Shown here: in pieces, positions 53,170 through 62,029 of the stretch
Layout of the letters: each line of letters opens with the position of its first letter
Position numbering within the stretch: the first letter of the stretch is position 1
Assembly (NCBI RefSeq): GCF_037094685.1
Contig: NZ_CP146614.1
Span: forward strand, 2,728,001-2,792,000
Length of the DNA stretch: 64,000 nucleotides
Source of the DNA: Massilia sp. METH4
GTDB lineage: Bacteria; Pseudomonadota; Gammaproteobacteria; Burkholderiales; Burkholderiaceae_D
Reading direction: 5' to 3'
Notes under the pieces: model-generated
Databases searched by the model: none
The model's input: the letters and a program-made list of their open reading frames with translations, nothing else
What the model was told of the DNA's origin: nothing
Made by a program: the position numbers and the translations under genes

Positions 53170-53268
53170 GGGACAGTCCCCAATTTTTTACAACAGGACA
53201 GTCCCCGAATATTTACAACACTTTTCGTTGCTAAAAATCGGGGACAGTCCCCCGGGTTTTTTTACAAC
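53170..53268 (+). repeat. Three GGGACAGTCCCC repeats between thiC and thiS
   Basis: Copies at 53170-53181, 53195-53206 and 53240-53252, each followed by a T-rich run and TTTACAACA. They fill the 126-bp gap between thiC and thiS, the place where thiO is often found in relatives. The core is the same palindrome type as in the 13153-13600 array. Confidence 0.9.
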
Positions 53269-53282
53269 AGTTCGGACAGGAA

Positions 53283-53483
53283 ATGGACATCGTACTGAAT
53301 GGCGAGCCCCGCGCCGTGGAGCCGGGGCAGACGCTCGGCCAGTTGATCGCGGCGCTGGAGCTGGAAGGCCAAGCGCTGGCGCTGGCCGTCAATCGCAGTG
53401 TGGTGCCGCGCCAGCGCTGGAGCGAAGTGGCCCTTAATGCGCAGGATCGCGTGGACATCGTCCGCGCCATCGGCGGCGGCTGA
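53283..53483 (+). CDS. thiS: Sulfur carrier protein ThiS
   Basis: 66-residue ubiquitin-like protein ending in the required Gly-Gly (RAIGGG). Its C-terminus is adenylated and thiocarboxylated to bring sulfur to ThiG. The start, MDIVLNGEPR, has GGACAGGAA upstream, which comes from the end of the repeat region. Confidence 0.97.
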   Translation: MDIVLNGEPRAVEPGQTLGQLIAALELEGQALALAVNRSVVPRQRWSEVALNAQDRVDIVRAIGGG

Positions 53484-53498
53484 ATAATGGAGACGACT

Positions 53499-54290
53499 AT
53501 GCAGACAAACAACGATGACCTGCTCACCATCGCAGGCAAGCAGTACCGCTCGCGCCTCCTGGTGGGCAGCGGCAAGTACCGCGATCTCGACCAGACCCGT
53601 GCCGCCACCCTGGCGGCCGGCGCGGAAATCATCACGGTGGCGATCCGCCGCGTGAATATCGGCCAGGACCCGCATGCGCCGAACCTGCTGGACGTGGTGC
53701 CGCCGTCCGAGTTCACGATCCTGCCCAATACGGCAGGCTGCTACACGGCGAAGGACGCGGTCTACACGCTGCAACTGGCGCGCGAGCTGCTGGATGGGCA
53801 CAAGCTCGTCAAGCTCGAAGTGCTGGGCGACGAGAAGACGCTGTTCCCGAACATGCCCGAAACGCTGGTGGCGGCGAAGGAGCTGGTGAAGGACGGCTTC
53901 GACGTGATGGTCTATTGCAGCGACGATCCCATCCAGGCACGCATGCTGGAAGACATCGGCTGCGTCGCCGTGATGCCGCTGGCGTCCCTGATCGGCTCGG
54001 GCATGGGCATCCTCAATCCGTGGAACCTGTCGCTGATCATCGAGCAGGCGAGGGTGCCGGTGCTGGTCGACGCCGGCGTGGGCACGGCGTCGGACGCGGC
54101 GATCGCCATGGAACTCGGTTGCGACGGCGTGCTGATGAACACGGCGATCGCCGCCGCGGGCGACCCGGTGCGCATGGCCCGCGCCATGCGCCTGGCCGTC
54201 GAGGCGGGCCGCGACGCGTTCCTGGCCGGCCGCATGCCGCGCAAGTTCGCCGCTTCCCCATCGTCGCCGATGGCCGGCCGGCTCGGCTAG
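53499..54290 (+). CDS. thiG: Thiazole synthase
   Basis: TIM-barrel enzyme that builds the thiazole phosphate ring from DXP, the ThiS thiocarboxylate and dehydroglycine. The 263 residues have [10 protein letters not shown], the Schiff-base Lys region [10 protein letters not shown], and the glycine-rich phosphate site [14 protein letters not shown] prefer the ATG at 53499, which has a good GGAG; an ATG four codons upstream lacks one. Confidence 0.97.
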   Translation: MQTNNDDLLTIAGKQYRSRLLVGSGKYRDLDQTRAATLAAGAEIITVAIRRVNIGQDPHAPNLLDVVPPSEFTILPNTAGCYTAKDAVYTLQLARELLDGHKLVKLEVLGDEKTLFPNMPETLVAAKELVKDGFDVMVYCSDDPIQARMLEDIGCVAVMPLASLIGSGMGILNPWNLSLIIEQARVPVLVDAGVGTASDAAIAMELGCDGVLMNTAIAAAGDPVRMARAMRLAVEAGRDAFLAGRMPRKFAASPSSPMAGRLG

Positions 54291-54312
54291 GACCAGCCAT
54301 GAAGGACCAGCT

Positions 54313-55116
54313 ATGAGTCATCGCCCTTGCGTGCTCGTGTTTGCCGGCGCCGACCCCTCGGGCGGTGCCGGCATAGCCGCCGATGTCGGCGCCATCGCGG
54401 CGCTCGACGCCCATCCACTGCCCGTGATCACCGCGCTCACGGTGCAGGACAACAACCGGGTGCACGAAGTGCTGCCCGTCGAGCACGACGTGGTGCTGCG
54501 CCAGGCGCTGGCCGTGGCCGCCGCGTTCCGCATCAGCGCCGTGAAGATCGGCATTCCCGGCAGCCCCGAGAACGCCCAGTCGATCGCCCGCGTGATCGCC
54601 GGGCTGCGCGAGGAAAACCCGGCGCTGCCGGTTGTGCTGGACCCCGTGCTGGCGAGCGGCAACGGCGACCGGCTGGGGCGCGGCAATGCGATCGCCGCGC
54701 TGGCGCCGCTGCTGCCGCTGGCCACCGTGATCACGCCGAACGGCCCCGAAGCGGCCGCTCTGGCGAAGGCGCACCGGCAAGACATTCCACCGCCGTCGAG
54801 CGACGTGGCGGAACTAGCGCACGCGCAGGTGCTGCGGCAGATCGGCTGCGAGCACGTGCTCGTCACGGGCGGGCATGGCGGCGGCTCGTCGGTCGTCAAC
54901 CGCTGGCTGGGTCCGGCCCGCCAGCAGAACTGGCACTGGCCAAGGCTGGAGGGTGGCTTCCATGGCAGCGGCTGTACGCTGGCCGCTGCCGTGGCGGCGC
55001 TGCTGGCGCATCAGATCCCCGTCGCTCAGGCGCTGGCGCGGGCGCAGGCCTACACCCACCGCGCACTGGAAGCGTCGTACGCGATCGCCTCCGGCCAGCG
55101 CATCCCGTCGCGCTGA
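54313..55116 (+). CDS. thiD: HMP / HMP-phosphate kinase
   Basis: Ribokinase-fold enzyme that makes HMP pyrophosphate for coupling to thiazole. FAGADPSGGAGIAADV is the substrate loop, VLDPVLASGNGDRL the metal region, and GFHGSGCTLAAA the anion hole with catalytic Cys. The 267 residues are normal. It lies 22 bases after thiG. Confidence 0.96.
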   Translation: MSHRPCVLVFAGADPSGGAGIAADVGAIAALDAHPLPVITALTVQDNNRVHEVLPVEHDVVLRQALAVAAAFRISAVKIGIPGSPENAQSIARVIAGLREENPALPVVLDPVLASGNGDRLGRGNAIAALAPLLPLATVITPNGPEAAALAKAHRQDIPPPSSDVAELAHAQVLRQIGCEHVLVTGGHGGGSSVVNRWLGPARQQNWHWPRLEGGFHGSGCTLAAAVAALLAHQIPVAQALARAQAYTHRALEASYAIASGQRIPSR

Positions 55117-55131
55117 GAAAGGAGAACAATC

Positions 55132-55740
55132 ATGCAGGGACTTTATCTGGTGACCCCCGACTGGGACGATACCGAGGCGCTGCTGCGCCATACCGAAACG
55201 GCGCTGGACGCCGGCGTCGCGCTGCTGCAATACCGGCACAAGACGGCGACGCCGGAACAGCGTCGCGAACAGGCAACCGCGTTGCTGGCGCTGTGCCGCC
55301 GCCATGGCGTGCCCTTCATCGTCAACGATTTCGTGGACCTGTGCCGCGAGCTCGATGCCGATGGCGTGCACGTAGGCGGCACCGATGCCACGGTCGCGCA
55401 GGCCCGCGAGCTGGTCGGGCCAACGAAGATCGTGGGCGCTTCGTGCTACGGCGACTTGCAGCTTGCCATCGATGCCGAGCGCGCCGGTGCCAGCTATGTG
55501 GCCTTCGGCGGTTTCTATCCGTCGCGCGTCAAGCGCTATGCGGTGACCACGGCACACGCCATCGTCGACGATGCCCGCGCGGCCGTACGCGTACCCTGCG
55601 TCGTCATCGGCGGGATGACGCCGGAAAACGCGGCCCCGCTGGTGGCGCGCGGCGCGCACATGGTGGCGGCGATCAGCAGCGTCTATGGCGCGCCGGACGT
55701 GGCCGCGGCCACCAGGGCGTTCAACCGGCTGTTTGCCTAG
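55132..55740 (+). CDS. thiE: Thiamine-phosphate synthase
   Basis: Joins HMP pyrophosphate and thiazole phosphate. The 202 residues have LLQYRHKTA (usual QLRxK, here with Tyr), NDFVDLCRELDADGVHVG, and the phosphate loop VVIGGMTPENAAPL. Last gene of the operon, with a strong GAAAGGAG upstream. A palindromic element begins three bases after its stop. Confidence 0.96.
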   Translation: MQGLYLVTPDWDDTEALLRHTETALDAGVALLQYRHKTATPEQRREQATALLALCRRHGVPFIVNDFVDLCRELDADGVHVGGTDATVAQARELVGPTKIVGASCYGDLQLAIDAERAGASYVAFGGFYPSRVKRYAVTTAHAIVDDARAAVRVPCVVIGGMTPENAAPLVARGAHMVAAISSVYGAPDVAAATRAFNRLFA

Positions 55741-55743
55741 GGT

Positions 55744-55912
55744 AGCGCTGATTCATTCATGGCGGCGCTCCCAGCCCCGAGAAAACGCGCCCAGCTGTGT
55801 CGCAAATGGCCCGACATATCGGCGGCCGCACCCCCCGGCATGACGGGCCATTTGCGTCTTGCTGAACACGTTTTTCAGGACTAATCTCATCCACCAGCGA
55901 CAAATCAGCGCT
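55744..55912. repeat. 169-bp imperfect palindromic element after thiE
   Basis: Ends AGCGCTGATT and AATCAGCGCT are perfect inverted copies. Inside, CGCAAATGGCCCG (55801-55813) and CGGGCCATTTGCG (55844-55856) form a perfect 13-base pair, and the stretches between also align when folded. It could be an old MITE, or a long terminator for the thi operon. It encodes nothing. Confidence 0.75.
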
Positions 55913-56022
55913 TTTCTGGCGGGGAGGGCGGCTCATCGGCCGGAAACGCCGGGCAGGTGGCGGATGAGCGGCGGCATCTGTGGCGCCCGCCCATCGTTGC
56001 CGGAGTGTAACCGTGAATCCCC

Positions 56023-56050
56023 TTGCCGCCGCATCAAAGGCCCGTATAAT
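56023..56050 (+). promoter_or_regulatory. Promoter of the REC-ANTAR regulator gene
   Basis: TTGCCG (56023-56028), a 16-bp spacer and consensus TATAAT (56045-56050), 30 bases before the ATG. Confidence 0.7.
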
Positions 56051-56079
56051 CGGTTCACCTTCAAAGAACCGAATACGCC

Positions 56080-56712
56080 ATGCCCGCACAAGCCGCCGCC
56101 GCGAAACGCCTGATCCTGATCGTCGACGACGACCAGTTGCTCGCCGAATTCCTGAGCGTGGTGCTGCGCAACGCCGGGTACGAGACGGTGCAGGCACACT
56201 CGGCCGACCACGCGCTGCGCCTGGTGGCCGAGCGCGAGCCGGACATGGCGCTGCTGGACATTCACATGCCCGGCATGTCGGGCCTGGAACTGGCCAAGCA
56301 GCTCAACCGCGAAACGTCGGTGCCGTTCATGTTCCTGTCCGGCCGCGGCGATGCGGATGCGGGCAAGCAGGCCGCCGCGTACGGTGCCGTGGGATTCCTC
56401 GTCAAGCCGGTCGATGAAAAGCAATTGATGCCCGCCTTCGAGGCAGGGCTGGCGCGGGCGGACGAGATCCGCCAGCTGCGCCGCACCGAACTGAACCTGA
56501 ACGCCGCGCTGGCGGCCGGCCGCGAGACGAGCCTTGCCGTGGGCTTGTTGATGTGCAAGTTCCAGACGGACCGCAACACCGCTTTCGAAGTCCTGCGCGA
56601 CCACGCGCGGTCCAGCCGTCGCAAGGTCAACGAGGTGGCGGACCAGCTGCTTGCCGCCGAGGAAACGTTGAATGGTTTGCATGCGGCTTTTAATGCACGA
56701 CTGAAGAAATAA
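56080..56712 (+). CDS. Response regulator with ANTAR RNA-binding domain
   Basis: 210 residues. The receiver domain (about 10-125) has the acidic pocket VDDDQ, the phosphate-accepting Asp in LLDIHMPGMSG, the Ser of LSGRGD and the Lys of LVKPV. After a short helix, an ANTAR domain (about 150-200; SLAVGLLMCKFQTDRNTAFEVLRDHAR split over two helices) follows. ANTAR proteins bind tandem RNA hairpins and prevent early termination. Its targets and kinase are not evident nearby. Confidence 0.92.
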   Translation: MPAQAAAAKRLILIVDDDQLLAEFLSVVLRNAGYETVQAHSADHALRLVAEREPDMALLDIHMPGMSGLELAKQLNRETSVPFMFLSGRGDADAGKQAAAYGAVGFLVKPVDEKQLMPAFEAGLARADEIRQLRRTELNLNAALAAGRETSLAVGLLMCKFQTDRNTAFEVLRDHARSSRRKVNEVADQLLAAEETLNGLHAAFNARLKK

Positions 56713-56755
56713 TAGTTTCCAAGCTGAATCATTTAAGCTAAGCTTCCTTCATTGC

Positions 56756-56774
56756 GCACCGGGCTCCCCGGTGC
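56756..56774 (+). terminator. Hairpin between the two response-regulator genes
   Basis: Perfect eight-base stem GCACCGGG / CCCGGTGC with a CTC loop, flanked by ATT and AAT. No T-run follows, so it is only a possible terminator. Confidence 0.4.
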
Positions 56775-56917
56775 AATCCATGTTACGGCTGCCCCGCCAC
56801 CGCGGCCGTGCCTGAAATCATCGGCCCAGCTCCGCCGACCTGCATCCTGGTACCAACCGACCCCGCTGCCCGCGGCGCATGGCTCCAGGTTCTGCATTAC
56901 CGATCGCGGAGAAGACG

Positions 56918-57322
56918 ATGAACATGACCGACGCCCTCGAGGCTCTCAAACCGATGGCCCCCGCTCCCCACGTGCTGCACGTGGATGCCGACGATACCAC
57001 CGCCCTGATCCTGGCCACCCTGCTGGTGCCGGAAATCCGCGTGAGCCGCGCGGCGACGATGGACGATGCCGGCACGCGCCTGGCCGTCGAGAAATTCGAC
57101 CTGATCATCGTCGACGCCGACCTGCCGGACGGTGACGGCCAGGTGCTCGTCGATGCGGTGCGCGCGCGCGGCTGCCACACGCCTGTGCTGCTGTACTCGG
57201 CACGCCAGCCCAGCCTGCACCACCAGGCCCATGCCTACCTGCCGAAACCGTGGACCTCGCCCCGCCAGCTGTGGCAGGCCGTATGCCGGCTGCTGGAGCT
57301 CGACATGGCGGTCAACCGGTAA
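56918..57322 (+). CDS. Single-domain response regulator
   Basis: 134 residues, essentially one receiver domain: acidic pair in HVDADDTT, phosphate-accepting Asp in [12 protein letters not shown], the Ser in LLYSAR and the Lys in LPKPW. No output domain. It starts at [10 protein letters not shown] with GGAGAAG upstream; the frame extends 13 codons up without support. It lies 205 bases after the REC-ANTAR gene. Confidence 0.88.
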   Translation: MNMTDALEALKPMAPAPHVLHVDADDTTALILATLLVPEIRVSRAATMDDAGTRLAVEKFDLIIVDADLPDGDGQVLVDAVRARGCHTPVLLYSARQPSLHHQAHAYLPKPWTSPRQLWQAVCRLLELDMAVNR

Positions 57323-57381
57323 AACTCCCGAATTCACCGTTTGCTATGATGGCGGTTTATCCACATCAAGGAACGCGAACG

Positions 57382-58488
<1,107 letters not shown>

Positions 58489-58584
58489 CGCGATTGCCCT
58501 AAAAGCCGGGCCGCCGCGCGGCCCGGCCGCGGCGGCGGCACAACAGGCTCCCGTTCGGCCCCGAAATATGGCATAGTGCGAAGC

Positions 58585-58773
58585 ATGAAAGCGCTCAAAA
58601 GTCAGCTCGCATCCGAAGTCCTGGCCGATCCCGTGGCTCGCAAGCACCTGCGCGAATTCCTCACCCGTGGCGCTGCCGACGGCGCGCCGGCCACCGAGTT
58701 CATGTTCCGCCGCCCCAGCGGCGAAGTCGTCAAGATCAGTCCCCGCATCGTGCCCAAGGCCAAGGCTGCCTGA
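58585..58773 (+). CDS. Small hypothetical protein
   Basis: 62 residues, MKALKSQLASEVLADPVARKH start, basic, with GEVVKISPRIVPKAKAA at the end. No family recognised. It is followed after eight bases by the membrane protein gene, with which it is likely cotranscribed. Codon use is normal for the region. Confidence 0.65.
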   Translation: MKALKSQLASEVLADPVARKHLREFLTRGAADGAPATEFMFRRPSGEVVKISPRIVPKAKAA

Positions 58774-58781
58774 GAGGGTGA

Positions 58782-59519
58782 ATGAACGTAGCCCTTCCTG
58801 CGCTGATCGTCTTCCTCGTCCTGCTCCCCGGTTTCATCTTCCGTATCCGCTTCAAGCGGGTTGAACGCACCTCCCTCGATTTTTCTCCATTCGGCCGGAT
58901 CGCCGCCGGAGCCGTCATGTCGGCCGCCGTCGCCCACCTGCTGTGGCTCGGCTTGTCCTGGCTGCTGTTCGGCCAGCGATTCGAACCGCTCGTGCTGATG
59001 CAACTGCTGTCTTCCGCGCCAACCGCGCAGGTGGCGGCGGTGGCCACCGTGGCAAACGATTTTGGCTGGGTTGCCGCCTACTTCGTCACCCTGCTGTTCG
59101 CATCGTTCGCGTTCCCCATGGTGTTGCGTGGAGCGATCACGAAGTACCGGCTCGACCGCGCCGAGTCGCCGTTGCGGCCCATGCTGCGCTTCCATGAGGC
59201 GCCCTGGTACTACCTGCTGACCGGGGCGGACTTCGCGGCGGAAGAGGCACCCGATTTCGTGATCGTCGCGGCCATCGTCGAGGTGGGCAAGGAAGCCATG
59301 CTGTACTCAGGCGTACTGGACAATTTCTACTTCGATTCGGAAGGGCAGCTGGACCGGCTGGTGCTGCAGGGCGTGTCGCGCCGCCCCCTGTCGAAGGACA
59401 AGCCCGCCGACGAGGCGGGCACCACGGACACGCGCTTCTACCCCATCGACGGCGACTCCTTCGTGCTGCGCTACAGCGAAATGATCACGCTCAACGTGCA
59501 ATACGTGCACCTGGCCTGA
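58782..59519 (+). CDS. Membrane protein of unknown function (DUF6338-like)
   Basis: 245 residues. Three membrane helices in the first 110 residues (ALIVFLVLLPGFIFRIRF; AAGAVMSAAVAHLLWLGLSWLL; WVAAYFVTLLFASFAFPMVL) are followed by a soluble cytoplasmic part with YYLLTGADF and YSGVLDNFYFDSEGQLDRLVL. The layout resembles DUF6338 proteins, a loose match. It lies eight bases after the small upstream gene. Confidence 0.8.
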   Translation: MNVALPALIVFLVLLPGFIFRIRFKRVERTSLDFSPFGRIAAGAVMSAAVAHLLWLGLSWLLFGQRFEPLVLMQLLSSAPTAQVAAVATVANDFGWVAAYFVTLLFASFAFPMVLRGAITKYRLDRAESPLRPMLRFHEAPWYYLLTGADFAAEEAPDFVIVAAIVEVGKEAMLYSGVLDNFYFDSEGQLDRLVLQGVSRRPLSKDKPADEAGTTDTRFYPIDGDSFVLRYSEMITLNVQYVHLA

Positions 59520-59629
59520 CGCGTTTGCAGCCTACCCCGCAGTCTACCCCGCCATTCGCGCGTTCCATCGCAAATCCCCCGCAGTCACCGATGCGTTGAC
59601 TATAGTTCAATGACTTCGTCGCGCCCGTA

Positions 59630-59674
59630 TCTAGACAAAAAGTTCTAGACAAAGTTTTCTACTTAAATTAATCT
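59630..59674 (+). promoter_or_regulatory. Promoter with direct repeats before the M56 gene
   Basis: TCTAGACAAA occurs at 59630-59639 and again at 59644-59653, a 14-bp period. The second copy supplies TAGACA (59646-59651) as a -35, with a 17-bp spacer to TAATCT (59669-59674) as a -10. Repeats across a -35 suggest a repressor or activator site. Confidence 0.55.
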
Positions 59675-59701
59675 GGTTGCCACTTCATCAGGAGCCGCGC
59701 C

Positions 59702-59740
59702 ATGAACAACGCCAACCGGTCCGCAGGAGGTGCGGCATGA
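59702..59740 (+). CDS. 12-codon upstream ORF coupled to the M56 gene
   Basis: ATG with its own AGGAG, coding MNNANRSAGGAA, and a TGA that overlaps the M56 ATG as ATGA. It also contains the AGGAGG Shine-Dalgarno of the M56 gene. It may be a leader peptide for translational coupling or a relic of a deleted repressor gene; the peptide has no recognisable content. Confidence 0.45.
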   Translation: MNNANRSAGGAA

Positions 59741-61881
59741 ACCACCTGTTCGATACGCTGGTCCCCGCGATCGGCTGGTCGCTGCTCCATTTCATCTGGC
59801 AGGGTCTACTGGTCGGCTGGGCCGCGGCGCTGGCGCTGCACCTGCTGCGCAATGCGCGCCCGCAGGCCCGCTATGCCGTGGCCTGCGCAGCCTTGCTACT
59901 GTGCGCGGCGCTGCCGGTGGGCAGCATTGCCTGGCGTGTCCAGGAAGCGCTGCAAGCCGGCTACTCGATACCGGTCCCGCTCGATCCGCTGCTGGGCGCG
60001 GTCGGAGCCGGCGCCATCCCCACCGCGCACGTGCCCGCGCTGGTCGATGCCGACCAGCTGACCTCGTTCGAATACCTGCTGCGCCGCCAGCTGCCCTGGC
60101 TGGTGCTGCTGTGGGCCGCCGGCGCCGCGCTGATGACGCTGCGCCTGTCGCTCGGCCTGCAATGGGTTCGGCAACGCACGGTGGCCGGCCATTACCGTCC
60201 CGATCCCGAGTGGCAGCAGCGCCTGGAGCGCCTGGCGCTGCGCATCGACGTGAAGCGCCCGGTGCGCCTGGGCGTGTCCGGCGAAGACCTGGAGGGCCCG
60301 ATGACGGCCGGCTGCTGGCGCCCCATCGTGCTGCTGCCCGCCGCCCTGGTCACCGGCATGCCGCCGCACCTGCTCGAAGCGCTGCTGGCGCACGAACTCG
60401 CGCACATCCGCCGCCACGATTACCTCGTGAACCTGGTGCAGAGCGCGATCGAGATCCTGCTGTTCTACCACCCGAGCGTGTGGATGCTGAGCAAGCGTAT
60501 CCGCATCGAGCGGGAACAGGTCGCGGACGACCTGGCGGCCAGCGCCCTGGGCGAACCGCGGCGCCTGGCACTGGCCCTTTCCGAGCTGGACAAGTTCCAG
60601 TTCTCAACCTCGCATTTCGCCCCCGCGGCACACGGAGGAGACCTCATGTCCCGTATCAAACGCCTGATCCATCCCGATGCGCAACCGCTCAGCTGGAAGA
60701 TCGCGGCGCCCCTGCTTGGCCTGTGCACGGCGTGCGTGATGCTGTACGCCCATGCGCAGCCCGATGCATCCGCCAGGCCGGCAGCGCAGCCTGATATCGT
60801 CGTCAGCGGCGGCGACGCTGCCCGCGCCGCGGCTGGGGAAGCTGCCGAAACAGCGGCCGCTGCGGCGTCGGCCGCCGCCGCCGCGCAAGAAGCGGCGGAG
60901 GCTGCAAAAGTCGCGGCCGCCGCCGGCGCCGGGGCGGCCCAGGCCGCGGCCGAAGCCGCGCGCGCCGCGGCATTGCATGGTCCAGGCGCGGACGTACCCG
61001 TCCCGCCGGCCCCGCCGGCACCGCCCGCCGCCCCGAAGGCTCCGTCCCACGCCTTGCCGGCCCCACCGGCGCCACCCGCGCCGCCACCCCTGCCGCGCGG
61101 GCTGAAGGATGGCGCCCACATCGTTCACCCCGGCCGTTCGCTCGAGTCATATGCCATCGTGCGGGCCGGCGATGCGCCGACGCGTGTCGCCGCCCTCGAC
61201 ACGCGCGACCTTCACGACCTGCAATGCGTGAAGGAAGGCTACAAGGGGGATTTCATCTGGTTCAAGAAGGATGGAAAATCGTATGTGGTGAAGGACTCGG
61301 CGCTCGTCGCGAAGGTGCGGGAAGCCTGGGCGCCTTCGGAAAAGCTGGGGGCGGAAATGGAAAAGCAGGGCGCCGCGATGGATGGGCACGGCAAGCGGAT
61401 GGAGGCGCTCGGTGAAGAAATCAGCGCCCACGTCGCCGCCGTGTTCAACGAGGAGGTGACACGCAACGTCGACCGCCGACTGGCCGCGCTGGCGCGCACC
61501 CAGGAACGGCTGGGCAGCACGCTCGGCGAGCTGGGCGAACGCATGGCATCGGCCGACAGCGACGCCCGCCGCGAAGCGCTGTCGCGCCAGATGGCGGCAG
61601 TGCAGAAACAGATGGAACCCGTGCAGCAGCAGATGAGCCGGCTGACCGAAACGATGGCGCGCGAACACGCAAAGGTCGATGTCAACCGCGAACCGATGAA
61701 GAGCTTGCATGCCCGCATGGCCGAACTGTCGAAACCGATGGAGGAATACGGCCGCCGGATGGGCGAGCTGGGCCGCGAACAGGGCCGGCTGAGCCAAGAG
61801 GCGGACCGGACCACGCGGAAGCTGATCGAGGAGGCGCTGCGCAAGGGGCAGGCGGCGGAGCTGGGGAGCGGCCGGGGGTAA
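59737..61881 (+). CDS. BlaR1/MecR1-type M56 peptidase with repetitive C-terminal region
   Basis: 714-residue membrane protease. The first 340 residues have about four membrane helices and the M56 motif HELAHIRRHDYL (zinc His219, His223, catalytic Glu220), followed by EREQVADDLAASALG. A helix at about 325-345 (APLLGLCTACVMLYAHA) leads to an alanine-rich run (about 365-425), a proline-rich linker, a short conserved-looking region (ESYAIVRAGD) and a long charged coiled coil to the end. The sensor domain of BlaR1 is absent. The start at 59737 has AGGAGG upstream. No BlaI-type repressor precedes it. Confidence 0.9.
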   Translation: MNHLFDTLVPAIGWSLLHFIWQGLLVGWAAALALHLLRNARPQARYAVACAALLLCAALPVGSIAWRVQEALQAGYSIPVPLDPLLGAVGAGAIPTAHVPALVDADQLTSFEYLLRRQLPWLVLLWAAGAALMTLRLSLGLQWVRQRTVAGHYRPDPEWQQRLERLALRIDVKRPVRLGVSGEDLEGPMTAGCWRPIVLLPAALVTGMPPHLLEALLAHELAHIRRHDYLVNLVQSAIEILLFYHPSVWMLSKRIRIEREQVADDLAASALGEPRRLALALSELDKFQFSTSHFAPAAHGGDLMSRIKRLIHPDAQPLSWKIAAPLLGLCTACVMLYAHAQPDASARPAAQPDIVVSGGDAARAAAGEAAETAAAAASAAAAAQEAAEAAKVAAAAGAGAAQAAAEAARAAALHGPGADVPVPPAPPAPPAAPKAPSHALPAPPAPPAPPPLPRGLKDGAHIVHPGRSLESYAIVRAGDAPTRVAALDTRDLHDLQCVKEGYKGDFIWFKKDGKSYVVKDSALVAKVREAWAPSEKLGAEMEKQGAAMDGHGKRMEALGEEISAHVAAVFNEEVTRNVDRRLAALARTQERLGSTLGELGERMASADSDARREALSRQMAAVQKQMEPVQQQMSRLTETMAREHAKVDVNREPMKSLHARMAELSKPMEEYGRRMGELGREQGRLSQEADRTTRKLIEEALRKGQAAELGSGRG

Positions 61882-61952
61882 CGAGGACCACGCTCTTGGT
61901 GGCGGGTTGCTACGGCATGAGTCCACCCCCAAGGCAGAACCCGGGGTCAGGG

Positions 61953-62008
61953 AGCAGAGTGGCCTTGCAAGGCCACTCTGCTGCGTCGGCAAGGAGCGGT
62001 GCTCCTTG
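61953..62008. terminator. Two hairpins between convergent M56 and uvrD genes
   Basis: A perfect 30-base palindrome at 61953-61982 (AGCAGAGTGGCCTTG and its complement, no loop) is followed at 61990-62008 by CAAGGAGC / GCTCCTTG with a three-base loop. Neither has a proper T-run. Likely a bidirectional transcription barrier or a dispersed palindromic element. Confidence 0.6.
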
Positions 62009-62029
62009 AACCCCCCCGTCGGGGCGTAC

